A stretch of 64,000 bases of DNA from the NCBI RefSeq assembly GCF_037975245.1, contig NC_092575.1, positions 25,572,841 to 25,636,840 on the forward strand. The letters run 5' to 3'. This DNA is from Apostichopus japonicus (taxonomy: Eukaryota; Echinodermata; Holothuroidea; Aspidochirotida; Stichopodidae). Numbering within the stretch: position 1 is the first letter of the stretch; each line of letters opens with the position of its first letter. Positions 1 to 10,834 of this stretch are shown one piece after another. Under the pieces are notes generated by a model. The model searched no databases and was not told the origin of the DNA. It worked only from the letters and a program-made list of their open reading frames with translations. The position numbers were made by a program, and so were the translations under genes.

Positions 1-1071
1 CACACATCCTGTTAATGGTTCGGTTCCTTGTTTCAGTACTTGAGTTACTTTACTTAGGATTGGATTTCCAGTTTTGTTGGTGCCCTTCAATCAAGGCTTT
101 ATACTGTACTTGTGTAGCCATCAACTTTTCATTCTAAGGGGACCTATGTTTAGGTGGTAGAGTGCCTGTCTGTGGGTGACTGTGTGTGCATGTGATGCCT
201 ACATTGTAAATGTGAAAGCCCACAAGTTTACATGGATGGTTCATTCTTGTTATGTCAATCTATCATACAGTATAAGCAAACTCTTGTGGCAGTTAGACAG
301 AGGTTGTTTGAGGTCAATTGAGTTAAAAAAAAAATTGAAATACAGTCACTCCGATAGCAGAGGTTGGATAGACTTCTTACTTTTTGTTCTGGACTTCTGG
401 TTCATTAAAGCGACTTCAGGATACGGGAGAACCTTATCATTGTCTGTAGCTCGGGTCAAAGGTCATCTGAAGTCAACAGAAGTGAAAGTACTGTATGAAA
501 ACCTTATAAATATTAAAAACTCAGGTAGTGCTTGTTCATAATTTGATGCCAACAAATTTGATGTGTAGTGTTACATTTTAAATGTTTTCATATAAAATTA
601 ACAGGAACCACTCATAGAGGCTGTTGGCTTTCAAGTGTAAAGAGAAAAAATCCCCCCAAAATAATGCAGGCAAGTTTTCTTAAACATCCTGGGGTGGGAG
701 AGGGGGGTTTGGGGTCTGGATGTGGATCCATGTGCATCAGATGTCAGTACAGTTTGTGGGATATTTGTTAAAACATTCATAATAAATAGACCCACTTTCT
801 ACAATGCACCTCAGCGACATACTGGAATTTCATCATGACTGAACTTGGCAATTCAAAATTCAGAATTTCTGCCATTTAAATTGGCTATTGTCATTTGTAT
901 TCATTGGTATTCAAAGCAGTTTTCAATTGAGTCCAACCAAACCCCCTTTGCTTCCTGGTTGGACTAATTTACCATAATTTACCATGTACTAGAATTTTGA
1001 ATTTTTAAAGCCGCATGTATTCGACTGACGACAGTTTCACCATTTTGTTTTGAATTTTTTGTTTGTTACAG
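1..1071. other. no gene recognised
   Basis: The stretch is AT-rich. Open frames at 176-541 and 568-771 show no family motif, no signal peptide and no biased composition beyond chance. It may be intron of the gene whose possible last exon starts at 1072. Confidence 0.4.
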
Positions 1072-1169
1072 AGGTTGTCATCTGGTCAGGACTCTCCAAG
1101 GGACCTCCAAGACGACTCAAGTTCCCAGAGGCGGACATCCTAATTAGTGGCATCAAGGAAAACATGTAA
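1072..1169 (+). CDS. candidate terminal coding exon of an upstream gene (uncertain frame)
   Basis: A long T-rich tract ends in TTACAG at 1066-1071, a good 3' splice site. The sequence after it is markedly more GC-rich and codon-like than its surroundings. One frame runs 31 codons from GTT at 1074 to TAA at 1167-1169 (begins VVIWSGLSKGPP). A second frame runs 23 Ser/Asp-rich codons to TAA at 1141-1143 (begins RLSSGQDSPRD). I recognise neither peptide, and the frame cannot be chosen without the preceding exon, which would lie further upstream or outside the window. The AATAAA at 2928-2933 fits a last exon followed by a long 3' UTR. It could be chance. Confidence 0.3.
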
Positions 1170-2945
1170 ATTTATAGACAATAGACTTCTGGTCAAAGTC
1201 AGCTGATGGTGTGTTTATGACCCTCTCTTCAAAACATGTTTTTTTTTAACTGGAGTACCAAAGCTCTTGATCAAGATTTTTAAGTGATGTGGATTGGATA
1301 ATTTCATACCTGTTATGTTTTCCTACTACCACAAGGGAGGAAATATTAAGTGTAAAAATTTGAAACCATTTCTAGCTCTGTGACTAAAATTTGATATGTT
1401 GCACCCCCATTTATGAAGCTAACCAAATGATAACAGCCGTATTTTCAAGGGACGAAATAGCTGGGTTCGCATAGCAATTTGCTACCCAAGAATTGCCAGT
1501 TGCTAATCAATATTACTTTTGATTAGCAAAAGATGCAGTACCTGCTAATGCTAATTGCTATTTCCAAGAATTGTCGAGCAATTATTGCTAATCAATTCTC
1601 TAAAACTATTTCGTCCCTTGATTTTCTAGAACTTGGAGCTCAAAACTTACAAGTCTCTGAATCTGTATAGTGTGGCCAACTTTTTAACTTGTAAAGTCAT
1701 GAAATTTGCCAAAAAAAAGAAAAACATCCGGTCATCCATTTCATCATACACGAATAAATCATGTGTAAATGTAGTAATTTTAAAAATAATTCCTTCAAAT
1801 TTTTGACCTAATCACCTTGTTTTTGTTTTCAATATTGTTTTTTTTTTTTGGTACACATTTAACATATCAGTATGTGATTTGTATAGATATTTTACAGATA
1901 ATTCTGGAAAAATTTGGTATGTTCATCTCCCGAAATCTACAAACAGAGATCAGATAACAACAATGACAGACAACCTCTCATCTTGCTCCCCACAAGGGTC
2001 GTTGTCTTGACAATAACATGTTAGAACCATCTCTGTGTGTAGACAACCTGGAAAGGAACACATATTTTGTTATATGTCACTTTTGCATTTTCTTTATACT
2101 TTGTATCTTTAGTTTTTTCTTTGCTACAGTAACTGAAAACTCCCCATTTCTTATATTATGCGTCATTTCAAGTTTCACATCGATAGTACAATGTCACATA
2201 GTTAGATATTTACATACCAGCATTGAGCAGTACACTGTACATACTGTATCATTGGTTTCGGTTAATCTTATTCCCACATCATGTTGTCTATACTGTATCT
2301 TTACACATTTTAATCATGGTCTTGGTGTGCATGTGGCTCAAAATTTGACAGTGCAACACATTTGTCACCTCTCCTAATTGCATTTACGTGGTTTTCAGCA
2401 TAAGCTACCGTGCTCAGGTTGATCTGGGCGGGGAGGGGTGCTGGGAAGGGTGGGAAACTCTAAGCGTGCCCGACTAATCTGACATTGATGTTGTGGACTT
2501 TTGACACATTTTGCACTCCATGCTTACCTTATAACAAATTCAAATTTCAAATGTGAACGGGAACTCACCAGTATACCCTTCCATATTGGTTACAATTTTC
2601 GGGCCAATCCTTACAGCCTTCCACCCCCCCCCCCCCCCACTCCCATGAATCAAATTGGGCTCCTATGCCAATGTGTATTGTGAATATTTACATCTATACC
2701 CTCCTTGTATCCTCTACCAACACCAAAACAGATACAGTTGTGAATATACAGTTAGGTTGTGGCTTGTAGTTTTCAGGCACTTCAATTTATGTCAAATGCT
2801 GCTTGCAATCATAGTGCCAAATAGTTTTCTCAACACTAAATTTAATATATTTGTGTTGTTTTAGCAATCCTTGATTTGACATATAAGATACCATTTAACT
2901 GATATGACTATTTTTTTGAACTGGTATAATAAAGCGAGAATATCT
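1170..2945 (+). other. possible 3' UTR, no other gene seen
   Basis: This AT-rich, non-coding stretch follows the candidate terminal exon and ends shortly after an AATAAA hexamer at 2928-2933. It carries one MITE (1446-1620) and a C-run near 2622-2638. Short open frames here (2018-2377, for example) have no recognisable domain and look like chance. The 3' UTR reading depends entirely on the upstream exon being real. Confidence 0.25.
1446..1620. mobile_element. 175-bp MITE with 15-bp perfect terminal inverted repeats
   Basis: The element begins CAAGGGACGAAATAG and ends with the exact reverse complement CTATTTCGTCCCTTG. It is flanked by ATTTT on both sides (1441-1445 and 1621-1625), a likely 5-bp target-site duplication. 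The interior has several GCTAAT / ATTAGC blocks in both orientations, so the whole element can fold back on itself. It has no coding capacity. It sits in the possible 3' UTR. The superfamily cannot be named from the ends alone. Confidence 0.75.
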
Positions 2946-3289
2946 CTAACTTGTTGTATTTGTCCTTGTTTGTTGAACACCATAATGCTTGTTTAAAATG
3001 GACTCTAGGTGGGATATCCATCATTTAGGATGGGGGGGGGGGGGGAGGGGCTATACCTTAACAGCATATTTCAGTGGCAGGACATGTATTAAAGAGTAAA
3101 GTATTCTTCATTGTTGTGTGATAACCTCGATCTTAGTATCTTGTCCCTAACTCTCTTGCAACTATAATTCTGCTGTTGCCATTTGCATTCATAAAATATT
3201 GCAAAATTAATATCCTTGTCATACAACATGCTCTGAGGATGTAATTTTGAGTTAGCGACGAAGCAAACTTTCGGCAATTGACTTCAGCA
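2946..3289. other. intergenic, no gene seen
   Basis: AT-rich sequence with a G-run near 3032-3050. The short minus-strand open frame at 3089-3277 has no recognisable motif. Confidence 0.4.
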
Positions 3290-4180
3290 ATTGGAATGTT
3301 CCTTTCAAGGAGCTAACACCGACCTGCCCTTGCAGGTAAGTTTATCGAATGCATCTTACACTGATGCTGTACGTACAGGGTCTTGCATGGACTTTGGAGC
3401 GCAGGTCCACGAAAACCGATTCGTTGTAGTACATCCTGTAGTACATCAAAAGTTTTTGGTTTTGATGATAATTGTAACCTTTGCATTCATGATGGCATAT
3501 GTGTGATTGCGTTTGTGACGCCCAGTTGTAAACACGATATCACAAGGTGAGACCAATTTCATATTTGGTGTGTAGATGTACCACATTACGTACAAGAAGC
3601 CTATTGTTTTGGTGGAGGTCAAACGTCATTTGGGTTCACCAGGGGTCAAATTGTGAAAACCTTGTAAACATGATACCTCAAGAAGGAAAGGTCAGATCAA
3701 TTTTATATTTGATGTGTAGAAGTACCACATTGAGTACAAGAAGCCTATTGTTTTTGGTGGAGGTCATTTGGGGTCACCCGGGATCAAATTGTGAAAACCT
3801 TGTAAACACGATATCTCAAGAACTGAAGGTCAGACCAATTTCAAATTTGATGTGTAGAAGTACCACATTGAGTACAAGAAGCCTGTTGTTTTTGGTGGAG
3901 GTCAACGGTCGTTTGGGGTCACCAGGGGTCAAATTTTGACAACCTTGTTAACATGATATCTCAATACTGGAAGCTTAGGCCGACCTCTTATTTAGTGTGA
4001 AGAAGTACCACATTGAGTTAAAAAAGCCTTTTGTTTGTGGTGGAGGTCAAAGGTCATTTGGGGTCATCAGAGTTCAAATCGTGAAACCCTTGTAAACATG
4101 TACACCCTCAATATACATTACGTCAGATTCATGAAGGAAACTGCTCATGCTACATCATCGAACCCACAATGCATTTTTTT
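3290..4180 (+). repeat. minisatellite array A, ~120-bp monomers rich in AGGTCA half-sites
   Basis: Degenerate tandem monomers of about 115-125 bp. Each reads roughly: clusters of AGGTCA-type hexamers, a CTTGTAAACAYGATATCTCA block, then TACCACATTRAGTACAAGAAG. The clearest hexamer cluster is at 4044-4066: AGGTCA (4044-4049), A, AGGTCA (4051-4056), TTTG, GGGTCA (4061-4066). A second monomer has AGGTCA at 3616-3621. The left flank (3381-3540) matches the reverse complement of 45020-45180, so this is an inverted member of the family at 12400-13000 and 44068-45196. The open frame at 3547-3939 is repeat translation, not a gene. Confidence 0.85.
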
Positions 4181-4519
4181 TGCATTCTGGGTTCACAACG
4201 AAAGAATATTTCAATAGTAATATTACACTAAAATAGGTCAGATGAAGATAACGTTACAGTGAATATGAAAGATCAATTTATTTTTAAAATGAACTTGTTT
4301 TTGCCATGATGTGGACACCAAACGTTATAGCAAGGCTTGGATTGTCCCGTACAATAAATATTCTACGGAAGTGTAGAAGGGACATCATATTCATGATTTG
4401 CACACGTTTTTACGGTACATACCAGAAACCTGCACATTTTGCCTTATCTATTCAAATTTTGACGTTTGGACGTCCGCTCTATTGTAGCAGCTTATTTCAT
4501 TACACCGCTACAGTCTCTA

Positions 4520-5400
4520 TGCATTGTATGCTTTATCTACATATCTTGAGATTTTGTACTTTTTACGAGCCCCGCCCTGCGGAAATCTTAACGTCACGGC
4601 CAAACGACAATACCAAGCCAGCGCACTCTGACAAAGAAGCCGCACGTCCAGCGAGCGAAAAAAAAGGGTAAGTACGCCCTCCGACCAGCAGAGGCAAACC
4701 CCCACCCACCCACTGGAACATCAACAAACTACAAAAGGACGACCAGCACGCAGCGAAACAAAACACCCCTCTCCAGCACACCAGCGTCCAAAAAGGCAGC
4801 CCCATATAAACGGCGTAATTCGCATTCAACCTGAAGGCGAATGTCAGACTTCACCGCTTCCAGGACTGCCTGCCAACTGGCAAATTTTTCCCTCAAAACT
4901 ATATTACATCTATTCCTCCAAATAAAAAAAGAAAGAAATATATCAAACACAAATAATACGGTGCAACACAGCTACAGAACAAACTGGAGGATCTACCCCA
5001 TATAAAACAAAGCCCTGTCCTACCGACCATGAATGGTCTCCCGTTACACGGTCGGTCCAGGTCGGAAACCACTCCCACAAGCTATAAACAAAGGAACAAT
5101 GCCCCAAAAAACATGGGCAGTACTCTCTAAACTGTCACAGCCGGTCCCTGGGCACAGTCCATCACCCAATCGCCAATGATACCTTTTCAGATTGGTCACC
5201 AAGGCACCGTGTGCATCTTGAGATTATGTATGTTAAGAGGGCGCTTGTCCACTGAATTTAACTTGCCCAAGGATCTGTCCGATACAAACCTAGTAACGAA
5301 AAGAAAACGAGAAAATTTGGGCGCACTATAAACATACACCACAGAGCTAATATAGAGGCGCTTTCGGCCGGTTTATACCGAATCAGTTGCTTATTAGTAT
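4520..5400 (-). pseudogene. non-LTR retrotransposon ORF2 C-terminal remnant
   Basis: Read on the minus strand, broken frames give a tail typical of LINE ORF2 proteins. A Cys/His-rich segment (the GLCPGTGCDS..HVFWHC pattern, clearest in the paralogous copy near 29240-29300) is followed by a segment containing FIWRNRCNIVLREKFASWQ near 4870-4930. The order fits the zf-RVT-like end of an L1/Tx1-group element. Stops and frameshifts separate the pieces. The whole remnant is shared with 28600-29490, so it predates the segmental duplication. Confidence 0.6.
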
Positions 5401-5703
5401 AATAGGGTCTTAACAAGACTATAGGAAAGAAGCTACAGTGTTAAACAAAGCCCATATAAATTAAAGGTGGAAGTTTGACGTAATATTTCTGTGACATGTC
5501 GTTTTGTATAGTTCGTTGAGGCTACCATAGCAGGAAACGTTATTTAGCATGTGCATTCATCGTTAGTTACGTTCATTGCCCGTTCTGTAAAATAACAGAA
5601 CGTTATGAACATATAGAAGAACCATAATATCGTAAATTTACATTTCTCTATTCGTTGAACGCACTTTTAATTGTATAGCGTTTATTAAGAATAAACTGTA
5701 TTT

Positions 5704-5945
5704 AATGGTGGGTATATTGACTTAAAACCCATTATTTAATCTTTCTGTGAATGCACCATTACACTTTACAACCGTTTTATATCAGTTACCACACATCGGG
5801 ACACTCTCAATATGCATATTCATTTAATGGTGGGTATAATGACTTAAAACCCATTATTTAATCTTTGTGTGAATGCACCATTACACTTTATAACCGTTTT
5901 GTATCAGTTACCACACATCGGGACATTCTCAATTTGCATATTCAT
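5704..5945 (+). repeat. two tandem ~120-bp units
   Basis: Two adjacent copies start with AATGGTGGGTATA and end with GCATATTCATT, differing at a few bases. The same pair is present in duplication copy B at 29826-30074, so the tandem event is older than the segmental duplication. Confidence 0.8.
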
Positions 5946-6150
5946 TGAAAAGTTTGCCTAATATTTTGTGGGTTATATTTTTGTTAGCTGGTTAGGTGCC
6001 TACTTATGCACACGATGTGTGTAATTAACCATGTCAGTTGTTACAAATATTACATTTGATATGGATACATGTGGATATTTTCTGAAAACTGCTGCTGTTT
6101 GTGATAAACTTTAAGTGACAGTTTTCACAATTGTCGCAAATACACAAAGT

Positions 6151-6172
6151 TGGATATATATATATATATATC

Positions 6173-6204
<32 letters not shown>

Positions 6205-6206
6205 TA
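6151..6206. repeat. (AT)n microsatellite
   Basis: Run of alternating AT with a few interruptions. It is the insertion point of the 6210-9651 element: copy B has an uninterrupted AT run at 30285-30327 in the same place. Confidence 0.9.
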
Positions 6207-6690
6207 CATGGTCAATTCCGTAGTGACTCGCGTGACATTTTTGCTAAAATTCCTCTCTATTTGATATCATTAAACAATAAAGAAATTACCTGGGAGAAAA
6301 GCATTCATGTAGTCAGTGAAGGTACGCCTTAATGCTTACAACAGTAGAGAAAAAATAATTATACCTCAAGTATTGGGGGTGAAATTGGCGAAAAACTAAA
6401 CGTGACTCGCGTGACAGTTACTATTAGCAAAAATCAGAATGGCACACACAAATGTTCGATTTCTTATGTCTTATTGAAATGTTTCCAATAACTTTTTATA
6501 ATCATACCGAAGTTGAAAAACACCTCTACTTCAATTGCTATGTAACTTTGAAAAAATGTTGTAACGCATGAAAATAACGATGAAGATGTACTGTGACTCG
6601 CGTGACAAGAAAACGTGACTCGCGTGACGAGTTCACTTTTCGGATAGTTCTAGACCAAATGCAGAAGTGAATCGAAGGTATAGATCTTGT

Positions 6691-8413
6691 CAGTGGCGTC
6701 ACCAGACTTTTCAGTCTGGGGGGCACAGTGGGGCACCAGCATTTGATGGGGGGCACTTAGGTGAAAACGGATCGCCGTCCTGGGGGAGGGGTCTAAGGGG
6801 AGGGGGTGCTCCCTCCAGACGCGGCGGAACGGGAAAATTATTGGGGGGCTAATGTGTAGAGACTATCTAAGCGGAGCGCCACCATCGGTTGGCGCGGAGC
6901 GTACAAGAAAATTTTCGGTTTTTCAAACCCCCAGATGGCCGGAAACGGCACTTCCCGAGTGTTTTATGCTGCGAATACCTAGCCCTAAAATATGGGTCTC
7001 AAGCCTGCAATTTCTCAGATTGCACGTAAAAGTCTGTAAAAACATTGTAATTTGTATATTCGATGGTGTTTTAAGAGAGTAGCTATTACTCGTAGTGTAC
7101 TCGCAAAGACGTTTTTGAGTGTAGTAAGGGGATGTTGGAGAACTGGCTGAAATGAAGCAAGTCATTGGCCTAAGACGAAGTTGTGTTGCGCTTACCGGTA
7201 TTCACACTCACTGCTTCCACTTTTCACGGGGCGTGAAGACGCGGTTGGGGTGACAATGTGGTCTATAGCCAGGGGACGGGCCGAGGGTCCCCCAGCATTT
7301 ATTAAAATTATTACACCTATATAGTATACGTGTGCATCGGACAGATCGACAAGTATGCATTGAAAAATGGGCAGATGCACGTTTCGGAGCCTTGGTAAAT
7401 ATTGGGGGGGGGGGCTTATCATGCATTTGCCCCCTCAACTTTTTCATTGGGGGTGAGCCCCCAAGCCCCCCGGTTCCGCCGCCACTGCCCCCCTCCCTTT
7501 TGGAAAATTTTCGCATACGGAGGATGGGCTAGATGCAAAATGCTGCCACATTTGATGCTAAATTCGATCTGAAGATATCTCCAGAAATTGCTATTTTTGA
7601 GGTAATGATTTTAAGAAGGCGCAGAATTTTGCAGAGGATATGAACCACATGCTGTCGATATTATGCCTAACCCTATACTGTATCAATAGAACCTACATTT
7701 GTTGAATTAATGTGTGCATGACCCCCGACTCCTTTCTTGTCCTTCTCATTTTCGCCCATTATCTATTAAGATGTAACAGGTTCCAGCATCGTTATTGGCT
7801 CCTATCAGGGATCTCACCATGCAATCCAAAGTTTGATCACACATCGAGTATGGCTCAGTATGCAGGTGTGAACATTCGCCATTTGTTCCTACTAGCATCT
7901 GACCTCAAATGACCTCTGGACCCCCTACACAACAGGGTTAATATATGGGTCCACAAATATAGGCAAGTATGGTGCCTGCGGACCCTCACATTCTCACATT
8001 TCGTCAGCTCCTAACCTGTCAACCTCAGACCAAGGCAACATATTGCAGTACCCTCCCTTCTCACAGTCATGTAGCTCGCGAAGCGGACGTGTATATCCGC
8101 TGGTATGGCGTGAGCACTGACACATTCAATGTAAATATCGACACCTGTTGTGATGGCGCGGGTTAGGACTTCGATACCCGACGTTCAAGGATAAACTTTT
8201 TCATTTTTTCGCAGCTCATTTGAAGAAAATACGAATTACTGTGCTTCTTTGTCCTTATGAAAAACCAACTCAGATGATGGGAGTTGAATATAACAAAATA
8301 TATATATATTTTTTTACCAACCCAAATCTCAGATGGGGGGCACTCGGGGGGCACCAGGTTTTCCAGGGGGGGGGGGGGCACGTGCCCCCTGGCCCCCCTT
8401 GGCGACGCCACTG
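6691..8413. mobile_element. hAT-like non-autonomous DNA transposon, 1723 bp
   Basis: Ends are CAGTGGCGTCACCA at the left and the inverted TGGCGACGCCACTG at the right. They are flanked by a perfect 8-bp target duplication GATCTTGT (6683-6690 and 8414-8421). Eight-base duplications with CAGNGGCG-type ends fit the hAT superfamily. No transposase is present; G- and C-runs border the ends. A second TIR unit (6816-7487) is nested inside. The same composite forms the outer shell of the 33204-43998 insertion in the opposite orientation. Confidence 0.85.
6816..7487. mobile_element. nested TIR unit (CAGNGGCGGCGGAAC ends)
   Basis: The unit starts CAGACGCGGCGGAACGG and ends CCGGTTCCGCCGCCACTG, an imperfect inverted repeat. 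Flanks GCTCCCTC (6808-6815) and CCCCCCTC (7488-7495) agree at 6 of 8 positions, a plausible decayed duplication. It carries the conserved core with CGCCACCATCGGTTGGCGCGG and GATGGCCGGAAACGGCACTT. Related copies are at 34143-35201, 39198-40287 and (reversed) 43200-43870. Non-coding. Confidence 0.65.
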
Positions 8414-9708
8414 GATCTTGTATAGTGAAATATATAACATTCATTGCTCTAGAAAGTGTCCAAAAGGTTCTTCCCTTGGGAATGTCCAGATGATATTAAT
8501 GTCCCCGGGTTACCCTCATGACTGCAGACAGTAGGTAGTATACTGTACGGGTAGTACAGTTGTTCAGGTAATATATCTTGTCAATTAATATTTATAACAA
8601 TATTTTGTCTGTTGAAGTCACTCATTTGAAAGTTATAGAAGAAACATCTATCAAAATGTGATTCAAATTACCATTCTCATTTGTCATATTTGAATAAACC
8701 AAAAGTGTAATATTTGAGAAGATACATTCGCTCATAGGATTTTGCGAATGATTGAGCAGTTAACCTTAAGGTTATCAAGTCATAGCACATGTCATTGCCA
8801 GATACTTACTAATATAGATTACGTTTTTGTATATCACTAAAATATCAATGACACATCAATGCTAACTTTCCAAATGTGGTGATAAAAAAAGCATTATGTT
8901 GCGAATAAATATTCATGAATTTAAATTCTGATATTTCAAATGCAAATTATTATAATTAGTTTAATTATGTGTGCCCATATTATTCAAGTTGCCTAATTAA
9001 AGGGGAATGCATATATGATATCTTCAATCAGTGATTCATTCATCAAACTATAACATCCCAGTAATTTTCACACAGTAAATAGGTAGAAACACTATCTTGA
9101 ATTGACGTGACTCACGTGACGTGACTCGCGTGACATTCGTAAAGGGTGATTTCCGCAAAATTTGAATATCTTCTGAAAAGGTAAATTCAGTAATCCTTTT
9201 GGTATCTATGTGAAGACTTGATATTCATTATTTGGAGTAAAACAATTGTGCAGGCAAGGAGAAAAAAAAAAACAGTCAATTTTGTGACTCGCGTGACAGT
9301 AAATCGAGGGTGTTTTCAATTCACAACTGTTGTCTAATGCCTTGATGTCAAAAAAAATTGAAGCTATTAAGTGAGCATATATGCTATAGCAAATATAACT
9401 AGTCCAAAAAACTGATGATATCTATGATTTCTATGGACAAATCTGCACAAAATGAAATTTCACTGTATTTTTCATAATTTAGTTACTACAGGAACCATTT
9501 GTTATTACCGACCCCATTATCAAACAAATGATTTTTCAGGGGTGAAAAAAATATTTTTAGTAACTACAAGTATTCTATTCATTGGAAACTTATACAATTG
9601 TAATGATTTTAATTTTTTTGGTATCATGTTGACCTTATCATGGAATTGACCATATATATATTACTTACTGCATAAATAATGATATCTTATAAAGCACACC
9701 CGACGATG

Positions 9709-9900
9709 TCGCTTCTCGGCCTTTTGGCTACGATCATGAATAGTATCTGTTCCCTTTCGAGGGGAATGGTGATGCACACCCGACAATGATCACACAGTCA
9801 CAGTCCCGATGCAAGGGGACTGGGGTTGAGAGCGGATCAGTCGTTCGTTTGTTTGGTTTTTCGTGCCCAGGTTCTTTCCTGGGTGACTTTTCTTAAAAAG
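9709..9900 (+). repeat. U2-snRNA-derived repeat with a terminal hairpin
   Basis: Positions 9709-9752 closely match the remembered 5' end of U2 snRNA (CTTCTCGGCCTTTTGGCT, then GATCAxGxxTAGTATCTGTTC). The following GGGGAATGGTGATGCACACCC resembles the U2 3' end, with the middle of U2 missing. Next is a non-U2 segment: a stem from CAGTCCC with GGGGACTG, then a T-rich stretch, then the hairpin GCCCAGG/CCTGGGT (9865-9882) and a T-run. Related units lie at 30353-30860 in copy B. It is a retained repeat or snRNA pseudogene, not a functional U2. Confidence 0.6.
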
Positions 9901-10834
9901 TACCACTTTAAGGATCCATTAGAATAAAGAAAAAAGTAGTATTACTGATTAATAAAAAAATAAGTACGTTATGAAAGTAGGAAATAAACTCATCACGATA
10001 AAAGATGAGAACCTTGCATTAGAGGAGTTGCTATGTTAACGAAAATAACGATGTGAACTCACGGCTTCAATGTCCCCGTTAAGAATTGTCGCACCGTTTA
10101 TAACAAAACGCTGTTAAATAACTTCTCAGGGTAGGCGTCCCGGCTGCCGGTATTCTATTATAAAACTACAATATCTTTTTTTCTAACAGTGTAGACTAAT
10201 GAGTGCGGGATATTAAGAAAAATGAACGTGTCGTAAAAATGGGAGGGGAGGGAAACTCAACCAGGTAAGTTAAATGAAATCGAGACCCTGATTGCTCAGT
10301 ATATGTACAAGGAAGTGAAGGGTGGGGGGGGGGGGGGAGGAGAGAAAGTATTCTGTATGTTACCAAGTGTTATTAAGACGTATTTTTCTTCGGTGCTACT
10401 TCAACAGAGTTCAGGTAAAGCTCCTCTTCTGTAATCTTTTCCTACTCTTATCAGATCAAAATTGACTAAACACAATAGACGCTGGTTTACTACATAAATG
10501 GCGTGCCACAGTAACATTACGTCAACATTTAACCTTTCATCTATAGTCTTTTATCAGCGCATTTGCCAATCAAAATGAAAATAATTTTTATGTTAAAACA
10601 AGATTTTTTCTTGAGAATACGCCGCACGGGAAGACAAACACTATCTATAAAGATCCAATCGATTGCCAACATCTGTCGGATTGCCAATATCTAAGCGGTG
10701 TCTGGTAGCGTTGTGGTAAGCACATCATCAAACCAATATAGAAAAGTGTCATTTGGAAATACATACAGAAATACTGTAAAAGAAATTGAATGAGAACGTG
10801 GTTAGTGCAGAATTCCGATGACCTCGGAATTATA
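9901..10834 (+). other. upstream region of gene 1
   Basis: No coding sequence. The stretch is strongly conserved with 30861-31799 upstream of gene 2, so it probably holds the promoter and 5' UTR. I see no canonical TATA box or initiator that I would commit to. A G-run lies near 10323-10337 in copy A and is reduced in B. Confidence 0.4.

Larger units (their letters stand above)
6210..9651. mobile_element. TIR element with repeated GTGACTCGCGTGAC motif
   Basis: The left end GGTCAATTCC (6210-6219) is matched by GGAATTGACC at 9642-9651. The element lies inside an (AT)n run that is uninterrupted in duplication copy B, so the insertion is directly supported by an empty site. The 14-mer GTGACTCGCGTGAC occurs at 6223, 6402, 6593, 6615, 9121 and 9284, with a one-base variant at 9107. 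All copies are in the same orientation and clustered toward the two ends. A 1.7-kb hAT-like element (6691-8413) is nested in it, leaving about 1.7 kb of native sequence. No transposase frame is visible. TA-rich flanks hide the exact target duplication. Confidence 0.75.

Noticed and set aside
3547-3939. 130-codon open frame with internal repeats
   Set aside because: It is translation of the ~120-bp minisatellite (monomer length near a multiple of three); the other arrays give similar frames on the opposite strand.
7192-7532. Frames in the hAT-like elements that recur at 34184-35158, 39162-40366 and 43158-43881
   Set aside because: Recurrence reflects repeat copies; frames are broken differently in each and show no transposase motif.
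9709-9752. Functional U2 snRNA gene
   Set aside because: The central U2 sequence (branch-site pairing and Sm region) is missing, and bases in the conserved head are changed.
10790-10834. Upstream in-frame ATG extending gene 1 by 15 residues
   Set aside because: Gene 2 lacks this ATG although it is otherwise nearly identical there; the start at 10835 is shared.
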